DNA from: PGYR01 sp040264895
Lineage (GTDB): Bacteria > Bacteroidota > Ignavibacteria > Kapaibacteriales > UBA2268
Length of the DNA: 9,399 nt
NCBI GenBank assembly: GCA_040264895.1
Contig: JBDQHL010000058.1
Location: 1 to 9,399, forward strand
Direction: 5' to 3'
Shown: positions 1 through 5,876 of the stretch, one piece after another
How positions within the stretch are numbered: position 1 is the first letter of the stretch
How the letters are laid out: each line of letters begins with the position of its first letter
Position numbers and translations under genes: made by a program
The notes under the pieces: model-generated
Told to the model about the DNA's origin: nothing
Database searches by the model: none
What the model saw: only the letters and a program-made list of their open reading frames with translations

Positions 1-323
1 ACATTATAATCTGAAATATGGCTTAATTTTCTTATATTGATATCAAGTTTATTGTAATATATTTTGGCTTTTTTATTCCTTTCATCAATCACTAATTTTA
101 TTACGATATTCTTTTCATCAGAAACAATTACCTGTATTATTTTGTGTTTTTTATAATACTCAACCCTGTAATTATTTCCTGCAATATTCATGTAATACAT
201 AGATTGTGAATTATTTAGCTTAGCTATGAGATTTCTAACATAAAGTGATTTAATAAATTTAGAACTTGATTTTTGAATATTGTTAACATTATTAATATCT
301 GGAATTATTGTATCTTCTTTCAT
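1..323 (-). CDS. Partial hypothetical protein, possible C-terminal segment of a FliK-like protein
   Basis: A minus-strand frame opens with ATG at 323-321 and stays open for 107 codons to the left edge, so its end is missing. I do not recognise it with certainty. It begins with a polar stretch (MKEDTIIPDINN), then a helical, lysine-rich part, then from about residue 43 alternating hydrophobic residues that look like beta strands (YYMNIAGNNYRV, KIIQVIVSD, IVIKLVIDE, KAKIYYNKLDI). FliK C-terminal domains are built of similar strands, but no diagnostic motif is visible. No Shine-Dalgarno sequence precedes the ATG. The frame is the same one used by the 453-932 segment and continues upstream of the ATG to a TAA at 345-347, which suggests it may be the downstream part of one interrupted gene rather than an independent one. 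Confidence 0.45.
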   Translation of the reverse strand, partial: MKEDTIIPDINNVNNIQKSSSKFIKSLYVRNLIAKLNNSQSMYYMNIAGNNYRVEYYKKHKIIQVIVSDEKNIVIKLVIDERNKKAKIYYNKLDINIRKLSHISDYN

Positions 324-452
324 TCTAATAGCAGCAGGTGAGATTTAATTGTATATCAAATTTAATGTTCTGTCATTCAGTATATCATAACCAGTCATAT
401 ATAGATCTATCATAATAAATTCTAAGCCATGAGTTAAGTTTCTTTTCTTTTT
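324..452 (-). other. In-frame bridge between two FliK-like segments, interrupted by TAA
   Basis: Read on the minus strand in the frame of both flanking segments, this stretch is open except for one TAA at 345-347. Between the TAA at 453-455 and that one it encodes 35 residues including THGLEFIMIDLYMTGYDILN, and after it ISPAAIRM leads straight into the 1-323 frame. The L..LI.LY..GYDI pattern resembles the helical repeats in the middle of many FliK proteins (an inference from memory of the family). An ATG at 413-411 could start only a 22-residue peptide, which I do not regard as a gene. The region is best seen as coding sequence of a decayed gene, not as a spacer. Confidence 0.4.
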
Positions 453-932
453 TTACTTTTTCAAATAATTCAAAATCACTGAGTTTACATCTTCAATTAC
501 GTGCTTAACTAATCTGTTAGTTCTTTTTTGATATTCGTATTTAATTCTTCGTGTCGTATCATTGTCAACTAGGCCAAGTACTCGAATTATTTCATTATAA
601 TTTAATTTTTCATCTTTGAATAATACATTTGTTGAGTGAACAGTTATATTCAGTGAGGGTGATATAGTTTGAATAAAGAAATAAAGTTTGTCGCCATGCT
701 TTAAATTTGAATGGACAACAGCTTTGAAGATTCCATTTGGCAACTTCAGCTTATATAGCTCTTTATTAATTTTTTCAAGAACCTGACCTAATACAATCTC
801 ACCTTTTTTTAGATTATGAGAAGCTCTGCTTTTAGCTTTTGGTGAATTAGGTACTTGGTATCGTCCACCTCGAGATGAATAACTCTCAGTGGTGATTCTA
901 TTTGAAGTATCTATTTTTTCTGCTTTGTTCAA
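453..932 (-). CDS. FliK-like N-terminal segment, TTG start, probably part of a broken gene
   Basis: The frame encodes 159 residues. Residues 1-40 are polar and basic, as in a disordered leader. Residues about 42-100 (KKGEIVLGQVLEKI, then LKHGDKLYFFIQTISPSLNI) follow the pattern of a small beta domain found in FliK hook-length control proteins, where G..L.G.VL is followed by a beta hairpin and L..GD.L...V....P. After it, EIIRVLGL starts a helical part that also fits that family. The usual FliK is several hundred residues, so this segment alone is short. The only possible start is a TTG at 932-930 that touches the TAA of the upstream aldo/keto reductase; there is no clear Shine-Dalgarno, so translation could depend on reinitiation, or the start may have been lost. 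No other flagellar gene is in the window. FliK identity is a pattern-level judgement, not proven. Confidence 0.5.
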   Translation of the reverse strand: MNKAEKIDTSNRITTESYSSRGGRYQVPNSPKAKSRASHNLKKGEIVLGQVLEKINKELYKLKLPNGIFKAVVHSNLKHGDKLYFFIQTISPSLNITVHSTNVLFKDEKLNYNEIIRVLGLVDNDTTRRIKYEYQKRTNRLVKHVIEDVNSVILNYLKK

Positions 933-1757
933 TTACTTAACACCAGTTGGATCCCAGGAGGTTCTTATATTTTCAGACAAATTATCTAAGTCCATTAAGT
1001 CTTGATTAGTCAATTCAAAACTATAAATATCAATATTTTCTTTTATTCTATTAGAATTGGCTGATCTTGGGAGTGGGATAAATCCCTTTTCAATTGACCA
1101 ACGTATTAATATTTGAGCAGGGCTTACACCATGAGATTTAGCAACGTTATCAAGTGTTTCATTATTCATAAATTTAGCTCTTGCCAAAGGGCTATACGCT
1201 TGAATTCTTATATCATATGAATCGCACTTTTCTGCTAATGATTTTTGATAAAGAAAAGGAGTCATTTCAACCTGATTAACAACTGGGGTTATCGGGGATT
1301 TTTTCATTAATTCATCAATGTGCTCTTCTGTATAATTACTCACACCTATTGATCTTGCTTTCCTTTGATCATATATTTCTATCATTGCATCCCAAGTCTC
1401 ATGTCTGAGGTCAGTAACTGGCCAATGAATCAGATACAAATCAACAAAGTCTGTTTGTAGCAATTCTAAACTTTCATCAATTGCCTTATGAGTTGATTCG
1501 TATCCTTGGTCATCATTATATACCTTGGTAGTAATTAACAAATCTTCTCTATTCAGACCTGAGTTTTTTAATATTCTCCCAATTTCACCTTCGTTCTCAT
1601 ATAAAGTAGCTGTATCAAAATGTCTGTACCCAGCTTCTAAAGCTGTCATTATTGCTTTTTCAAGTTCTTTGCCTTTCAGTTGATAAGTACCTAAACCAAT
1701 CCTTGGTATCTCAACTCCATTATTTAGTACTACATCTTTATTCTTTTCAATTTTCAT
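933..1757 (-). CDS. Aldo/keto reductase (NADPH-dependent oxidoreductase)
   Basis: This is a full-length (274 residues) member of the aldo/keto reductase superfamily, close in style to the YvgN and 2,5-diketo-D-gluconate reductase type. Such enzymes are cytosolic TIM barrels that reduce aldehydes and ketones with NADPH. The catalytic tetrad is visible as D48 (FDTA), Y53 (LYENE), K78 (TTKVYN) and H111 (LIHWPV). The signature GVSNYTEEHID and the cofactor-binding segment IPLPRSANSNRIKEN are present, with arginine where many members carry the lysine of IPKS. The tail SENIRTSWDPTGVK is a typical complete end. I chose the ATG at 1757-1755; the frame extends one codon further to a TTG at 1760, which is less likely. 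No strong Shine-Dalgarno is seen. It is divergent from the M1 peptidase across about 78 bases and followed without any gap by the FliK-like frame. The natural substrate cannot be told. Confidence 0.92.
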   Translation of the reverse strand: MKIEKNKDVVLNNGVEIPRIGLGTYQLKGKELEKAIMTALEAGYRHFDTATLYENEGEIGRILKNSGLNREDLLITTKVYNDDQGYESTHKAIDESLELLQTDFVDLYLIHWPVTDLRHETWDAMIEIYDQRKARSIGVSNYTEEHIDELMKKSPITPVVNQVEMTPFLYQKSLAEKCDSYDIRIQAYSPLARAKFMNNETLDNVAKSHGVSPAQILIRWSIEKGFIPLPRSANSNRIKENIDIYSFELTNQDLMDLDNLSENIRTSWDPTGVK

Positions 1758-1835
1758 CAATATTTTGTAACTTTTTGTTTTATTTATGTTTTTATAAGAT
1801 AATATAATAACAAAAAAATAATAAAGAGATAATTA

Positions 1836-3959
1836 ATGACTAAATATATACTTTATTTTATCATTCTTACACAAGCAATATTGTTAAGTCAAGATTTACC
1901 AGAATATATAAGAGCTGAAACAAAGTTTATTCCTGAAACTATTCAAGACAATATCTACCGTCATAAGCTAAGCCAGACACAAGAATATGGAGAAATAGAA
2001 GCTCGTAAATACGATGTAATGAGATATGATTATGAGCTTGATTTAACACAAGCTTTAAACTCAAGTTTAGATGATAACGTAGAAACTAGGAAGTATTTCT
2101 CAGGTAGTAATACTATTACAATAAAAATGTTAGAAAGCACAGATCAGATAGAGCTTGATGCAGCTATGTCAACTATATCTGATGTTTCTATAGATGGTGA
2201 ATCAATTGGGTTTACTCATTCTAAAGACGAAAATTTACTTACAATTATGTTAGGCCGTACAACTAAAGGTCAGGAACTAAATATTAAAGTTGACTTTGAA
2301 GGTGTTGGTGATAGTTTTAATAATTACAGAAATAATCGTGGAATGCATATTTACCACAAAGGTCAATATTTCAATGAAAACTTAGGAGAGTTACAAGTCT
2401 ATACTGAGCATAACATTGCATATACAATGTCTGAACCAGAATTAGCAAGATATTGGATCCCAAGTAATGATAGACCTTATGAAAAGTCACTTAGTAGTAT
2501 GAAGATAATTGTACCTAATGAGTACAATGTTGCATCTAATGGAGAATTAATTGGTATTACAAATGTTGATGATAATACACAAATGTATCATTGGGAAAAT
2601 AATGACCCTATTACTACATATCTTATGAATTTTGCTGTATCTATTTTTAGCGAATTTCATCAAGAAACTATCACAGACAATGATACCATACCTATGGTCC
2701 ATTATTTTTGGGAACAAGACCGAAATGGTGAAACTTTTAAATTGGAATCATCAATGGATACACATCCAAATATGATGAAAATACTTACAGGTATTTATGG
2801 TCCATATCCATTCAATAAATATGGTACTGCTACTGTTTACCCTTTTCCTTATGGTGGTATGGAACATCAGACTATGGTTACTCAACACAGATATTGGATA
2901 CTTGATAGAGGTGACGAAGGTTTTGTTCATGAAATGGGTCACCATTGGTTTGGCGATTTGATTACATGTGCAACCTGGGCAGACATTTGGATTAATGAGG
3001 GTGGTGCTACGTTAACAGAAGCGATATACGCTGGTGAACTTAATGGTAAAGAAGGGTATAATAGTTCTATTCGTGGAAAAATAAATTTTTACTTTAAAAG
3101 AAATTCGAATAATTCAGGGTCACCTATTTATGCAGTTCCTTTGAATAGATTTTTTGGTGTTGATAGCTACTTGATTTATGACAAAGCCGCAATTGTCATG
3201 CACTTATTAAAACTAAACGTAGGTGATGATCAGTTCTACAAAATACTAAACGAGATCTTTGAAGCTTGGAAATATAAATCAATAACAACTGCAGATTTTG
3301 AACAAGAGTGGATAATTAGAACTGAAAATTCATTGGTAGATATTGAACTATTTTTTGATCAATGGGTATATGGAGCAGGTCACCCAGAATACACTATAGA
3401 ATCAAAGATTACAAATGTTATGAATGAAGAATATCAGTTTGAAATTAAGCTAAATCAAATTCATAGTAACGCAATGGGTATTAATGGCTTTGTCCCTAAT
3501 GTATTCACTACACCAATAAGAATTATTACTAAAAATGAAGATCGATCAGATACTACTGAAGTGTTATTAAACGATAAGAAGGAACAAGTCTATCCTCTAA
3601 CATTAGATTATATTCCAACTGAGATATCATTAGATGAAATGACTACATTACATGCGTTATCTGAATCTACTATCACGAGTGCAGAGTCGCAAGGTCAGTT
3701 ATCTCAACTACAAATATATCCTAACCCCGTAAGTAATGGCTATTCTAATTTATATCTACCACTTGAAAATAGTACTAATAACCTTACCATTAAGCTTTTA
3801 GACTTGCAAGGAAATACTATAAAAGAAGTATTCGATGGTATTAATGATGGTAAAAATATTGTTTATAATATTTATACTAATAATCTTGCAAAGGGTATCT
3901 ACTTTGTTATGATTGACTTAAATGGCGAGAAACAGATGAAGAAGTTGATTGTCAATTAA
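1836..3959 (+). CDS. Secreted M1-family zinc aminopeptidase with type IX sorting domain
   Basis: The protein has 707 residues. An N-terminal signal peptide (hydrophobic residues about 4-18) is followed by the beta-sandwich N domain of M1 peptidases. The catalytic domain carries the zinc motif HEMGH at 365-369 with the third ligand E388 in WINEGG, exactly the HExxH-18-E spacing of the family. The substrate-binding motif reads GGMEH at 340-344 where GAMEN is usual, and Y448 in IYDKAA is the likely transition-state tyrosine. Residues about 625-707 form a type A sorting domain: IYPNPVSN, a beta-sandwich, then GIYFVMI and the basic end KKLIVN. This domain directs proteins through the type IX secretion system to the surface or medium. 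The enzyme should therefore trim N-terminal residues from external peptides for nutrition. It stands alone on the plus strand, with only a weak purine-rich site (AAAGAG) before the ATG. The family is secure; true aminopeptidase activity is inferred. Confidence 0.93.
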   Translation: MTKYILYFIILTQAILLSQDLPEYIRAETKFIPETIQDNIYRHKLSQTQEYGEIEARKYDVMRYDYELDLTQALNSSLDDNVETRKYFSGSNTITIKMLESTDQIELDAAMSTISDVSIDGESIGFTHSKDENLLTIMLGRTTKGQELNIKVDFEGVGDSFNNYRNNRGMHIYHKGQYFNENLGELQVYTEHNIAYTMSEPELARYWIPSNDRPYEKSLSSMKIIVPNEYNVASNGELIGITNVDDNTQMYHWENNDPITTYLMNFAVSIFSEFHQETITDNDTIPMVHYFWEQDRNGETFKLESSMDTHPNMMKILTGIYGPYPFNKYGTATVYPFPYGGMEHQTMVTQHRYWILDRGDEGFVHEMGHHWFGDLITCATWADIWINEGGATLTEAIYAGELNGKEGYNSSIRGKINFYFKRNSNNSGSPIYAVPLNRFFGVDSYLIYDKAAIVMHLLKLNVGDDQFYKILNEIFEAWKYKSITTADFEQEWIIRTENSLVDIELFFDQWVYGAGHPEYTIESKITNVMNEEYQFEIKLNQIHSNAMGINGFVPNVFTTPIRIITKNEDRSDTTEVLLNDKKEQVYPLTLDYIPTEISLDEMTTLHALSESTITSAESQGQLSQLQIYPNPVSNGYSNLYLPLENSTNNLTIKLLDLQGNTIKEVFDGINDGKNIVYNIYTNNLAKGIYFVMIDLNGEKQMKKLIVN

Positions 3960-3973
3960 TTTATCATTTCATC

Positions 3974-4006
3974 TTTTGGTATATTCAACTATTATTCATA
4001 AGTTTG
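3974..4006 (+). promoter_or_regulatory. Bacteroidota-type promoter for tRNA-fMet
   Basis: TTTTG at 3974-3978 and TAAGTTTG at 3999-4006 are separated by exactly 20 bases. This matches the -33/-7 consensus of the primary sigma factor in Bacteroidota (TTTG and TAnnTTTG, 19-21 apart). Transcription would start near 4013, just before the mature tRNA at 4020. The same spacing recurs before rplU, which supports both calls. Confidence 0.65.
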
Positions 4007-4019
4007 TAGTCTAAATGAT

Positions 4020-4092
4020 CGCGGGGTGGAGCAATAGGTAGCTCGTCGGGCTCATAACCCGAAGGTTGCAAGTTCGAGTCTTGTCCCCGCTA
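4020..4092 (+). tRNA. Initiator tRNA-fMet (CAT)
   Basis: A full 73-base cloverleaf can be folded by eye. The acceptor stem pairs 4021-4026 with 4085-4090, the D stem GAGC/GCTC has the A11-U24 pair typical of bacterial initiators, the anticodon CAT is at 4053-4055, and the T stem GCAAG/CTTGT encloses TTCGAGT. Two marks make it the initiator rather than elongator Met: the unpaired 1-72 position (C at 4020 against T at 4091), recognised by formyltransferase, and three G-C pairs (4048-4050 with 4058-4060) closing the anticodon stem, needed for P-site entry. The discriminator is A4092, and CCA is not encoded, so it must be added after transcription. The gene stands alone between a promoter-like site and a terminator. 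Confidence 0.95.
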
Positions 4093-4100
4093 CAAAAAAT

Positions 4101-4137
4101 AAAAAGTCCTTACTCTATGAGTGAGGACTTTTTTTTT
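4101..4137 (+). terminator. Rho-independent terminator after tRNA-fMet
   Basis: A 10-pair stem (4106-4115 with 4119-4128, one T-G wobble) with a 3-base TAT loop is followed by a run of nine T (4129-4137). Five A before the stem (4101-4105) extend the pairing into the T run, so it could also work weakly on the minus strand. It lies 8 bases after the tRNA. Confidence 0.9.
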
Positions 4138-4163
4138 GCTAAAATTTACTTTTAGATTTGAAT

Positions 4164-4194
4164 AAAAAAAATCCCACCTTAAATAAGATGGGAT
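4164..4194 (-). terminator. Rho-independent terminator of the rplU-rpmA operon
   Basis: Read on the minus strand, ATCCCATCTT (4194-4185) pairs with AAGGTGGGAT (4180-4171) around a 4-base ATTT loop, with one U-G wobble, and is followed by a T run (4170-4164). On the plus strand the wobble becomes a C-A mismatch, so the minus orientation is favoured. It faces the tRNA terminator, forming a convergent pair about 26 bases apart. Confidence 0.85.
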
Positions 4195-4204
4195 GCAAGT
4201 AGAG

Positions 4205-4224
4205 AGTTATATAATTATATAACT
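4205..4224. repeat. Perfect 20-bp AT-rich palindrome
   Basis: The ten bases AGTTATATAA are followed directly by their exact reverse complement, with no central spacer. It lies between the rpmA stop codon and the operon terminator. In RNA it would form only a weak A-U hairpin. It may be a chance product of base composition, part of the 3' untranslated region, or a dimeric protein site; I cannot distinguish these. Confidence 0.5.
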
Positions 4225-4243
4225 AATTCATAAAAATAAAATT

Positions 4244-4498
4244 TTAGTTAGGTAGTACAGAAACCCAAGTTCTGTTGTTAGCTTTCTTTTCAAACTTAAC
4301 AGTACCTTCTTCTACAGCAAAAATAGTATAATCTTTACCTAATTTTACATTAGCACCTGGTTTGTATTTAGTACCAAGTTGTCTAATAATAATATTACCA
4401 GGTATTACGTGTTCGCCACCAAACTTTTTAACTCCACGTCTTTGACCTTGTGAATCTCTTCCATTTTTTACGGACCCTTGTCCTTTCTTGTGAGCCAT
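4244..4498 (-). CDS. rpmA: 50S ribosomal protein L27
   Basis: The 84-residue protein has the L27 N-terminus MAHKKGQGSVKNGRDSQGQRRGVKKFGGE and the following G-IIIRQLGTK-PG-NV-LG-DYTIFA core. L27 sits by the peptidyl transferase centre of the large subunit, where its flexible N-terminus reaches toward the tRNA acceptor ends. No extra cleavable N-terminal extension of the Firmicutes kind is present. A good Shine-Dalgarno (AAGGAG, minus strand 4512-4507) overlaps the rplU stop and lies 8 bases before the ATG, so the two genes are translationally close. A terminator follows about 50 bases downstream. Confidence 0.97.
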   Translation of the reverse strand: MAHKKGQGSVKNGRDSQGQRRGVKKFGGEHVIPGNIIIRQLGTKYKPGANVKLGKDYTIFAVEEGTVKFEKKANNRTWVSVLPN

Positions 4499-4510
4499 TA
4501 TTAAATCTCC

Positions 4511-4822
4511 TTAAACTGAAATATCAGTAATTTGAATTTTTGTATATTTTTGACGGTGACCATTTAATTTTTGGTAACCTTTTCTTCTTTTCTTGTGGAA
4601 TACTAAAACTTTTTTGTCTCTTCTTTGTTCCATAATCTTAGCAGTTACACTAGCACCATCAATAAATGGGCTACCAAAAGTAACATCATCTCCACTACCT
4701 GAAAGCAATACATTCTTAAACTCTACACTATCACCTGATTTACCTTCTAATAAAGGAACTTCATAGGTTGAGTCTTTTTCTACTTCGTATTGGAAACCAG
4801 CTATTTCTACTACAGTTGCCAT
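4511..4822 (-). CDS. rplU: 50S ribosomal protein L21
   Basis: The 103-residue protein matches L21 over its length. It starts MATVVEIAGFQYEVEKDSTYEVP, has the middle VEFKNVLLSGSGDDVTFGSPFIDGA, and ends with the rRNA-binding basic segment VFHKKRRKGYQKLNGHRQKYTKIQI. L21 binds 23S rRNA in the large subunit. It is the first gene of the usual rplU-rpmA pair, with rpmA only 12 bases downstream. A Bacteroidota-type promoter lies about 33 bases before the ATG. The Shine-Dalgarno is weak (CGGAAAAAC), as is common in this group. No terminator is visible between the upstream deacylase gene and rplU, so some read-through from the clp cluster is possible. Confidence 0.97.
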   Translation of the reverse strand: MATVVEIAGFQYEVEKDSTYEVPLLEGKSGDSVEFKNVLLSGSGDDVTFGSPFIDGASVTAKIMEQRRDKKVLVFHKKRRKGYQKLNGHRQKYTKIQITDISV

Positions 4823-4854
4823 TTGTTTTTCCGATTGTAATTTTTAATAGACTT

Positions 4855-4887
4855 CAAATATAATTGATTTACTATTTATATACAAAA
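4855..4887 (-). promoter_or_regulatory. Bacteroidota-type promoter for rplU-rpmA
   Basis: On the minus strand TTTTG (4887-4883) and TATATTTG (4862-4855) are exactly 20 bases apart, a full match to the TTTG / TAnnTTTG sigma-A consensus of Bacteroidota. The start of transcription would fall near 4848, giving a leader of about 26 bases. The architecture is identical to that before the tRNA gene. Confidence 0.65.
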
Positions 4888-4911
4888 TAATTTTACGCTA
4901 AACTATATAAA

Positions 4912-5871
4912 TTATTCAATTTCCTCACTATCATAAGCAATGTGCATCAAAGCATCACCCTTATGAACAACAGGTGAGTAATTCAAACCAATAACTCTTG
5001 CAGACCTGGGGCTTAAAATATTAAACTCTTCATGTCCAAAAGGTTCAGCTATATATCCTAATTTTTGCTTTCTATATATTTCATCCCCTAACTCTATTTC
5101 TGAGTTAAACATTCCTGCAAACTTTGCTCTTATCCAAGTACTCTTATGATAAATTATAGTTGGCTCACTCTGTTTGGGGGCATTATCAATCATATCAAGA
5201 TGTTTCATTAGTCGCAATGTACCTGCTACCCCTTCCATAATTGCATTCTCAGCGAATCTTAAAGACTCACCAGCTTCATATACAAGGATGTGTTTTTTCT
5301 TTTTATGTGCAGCTTTTCTGAATGATTTATCAATTAATGAAGAGTTGAGTATCATCGGTGGAGCGAACGCCTTTGCAAGTTCCAAATTTTCAGGCACTTT
5401 AAAAGTACATCTTATTTGAGGATAGTTAGAACGAGAGGCACCACCAGTATGAAAGTCTATTCCGTAATCTATTTGAGGTATAATATCTTTCATCAATTTA
5501 TGAGCTATTAACATAGCTAAAGAACCGCTTTTGCTACCTGGAAAGCTTCTATTGATATCTTTGCCGTCTGGTACTCCCCTCTCACTTTGTAAAAACCCAT
5601 AAGCATTTACAAGTGGTACAGCGATAACAGTACCTCTATCAGGTCTGATATCCCCATTATTTATCATTCTTCTTATTAGTTCTATACCATTAAGCTCATC
5701 GCCGTGCAATCCACCAGTAAGTAGCAAGACTGGTCCGTCTTCCTTTCCTCTGTAAACATGTACAGGAAAATTAATGTTTGTATAGGTAGGCAGTCGAGCT
5801 ATTTTTAAATAAATCTCTTTTACCTCACCCAATCCTACTTTATGACTGGCAATGTCTATTGTAGTTGGCAT
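4912..5871 (-). CDS. M14-fold succinylglutamate desuccinylase/aspartoacylase family protein
   Basis: The 319-residue protein belongs to the AstE/AspA branch of the M14 zinc carboxypeptidase fold. These cytosolic enzymes hydrolyse N-acyl amino acids or related amide bonds. The zinc ligands are visible as H56 and E59 in GGLHGDELNG and H141 in DFHTGG. The substrate-binding DxNR motif is at 105-108 (KDINRSFPG), and E199 in LVYEAGES is the likely catalytic glutamate. From about residue 245 to the end comes the small beta-barrel that closes this family (GDEIYRKQKLGYI, ILSPRSARVIG). Bacteroidota homologues often accompany a RimK-like ligase gene; none is in this window. It starts 5 bases after the clpX stop, so it is probably co-transcribed with clpP-clpX. 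No good Shine-Dalgarno is seen. The exact substrate is unknown. Confidence 0.88.
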   Translation of the reverse strand: MPTTIDIASHKVGLGEVKEIYLKIARLPTYTNINFPVHVYRGKEDGPVLLLTGGLHGDELNGIELIRRMINNGDIRPDRGTVIAVPLVNAYGFLQSERGVPDGKDINRSFPGSKSGSLAMLIAHKLMKDIIPQIDYGIDFHTGGASRSNYPQIRCTFKVPENLELAKAFAPPMILNSSLIDKSFRKAAHKKKKHILVYEAGESLRFAENAIMEGVAGTLRLMKHLDMIDNAPKQSEPTIIYHKSTWIRAKFAGMFNSEIELGDEIYRKQKLGYIAEPFGHEEFNILSPRSARVIGLNYSPVVHKGDALMHIAYDSEEIE

Positions 5872-5876
5872 TGTTT

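Noticed and set aside
345..455. Reassigned TAA codons (alternative genetic code) as explanation of the in-frame stops at 453-455 and 345-347
   Set aside because: clpP (TAA overlapping the clpX ATG), rplU (TAA before the rpmA ribosome site) and the M1 peptidase (TAA after the sorting-domain end) all use TAA as a true stop.
1761..1835. TATAAT at 1803-1808 as a sigma-70 type -10 box for the M1 peptidase gene
   Set aside because: The nearest TTG box is 22 bases upstream, too far for that promoter class, and no TAnnTTTG element is present; such AT strings arise easily by chance here.
2751..2945. Minus-strand frame of 64 codons inside the M1 peptidase gene
   Set aside because: It lies opposite the conserved GGMEH region of a clear gene and has no domain or ribosome site; it is a shadow frame.
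4020..4092. tRNA-fMet as the attachment site of the element to which the integrase remnant belongs
   Set aside because: The tRNA is intact, nearly 5 kb away across clpP, clpX and ribosomal genes, and I found no copy of its 3' end near the integrase.
5174..5419. Plus-strand frame of 81 codons opposite the deacylase gene
   Set aside because: It is antisense to well-conserved codons of the M14-type enzyme and its product resembles no family.
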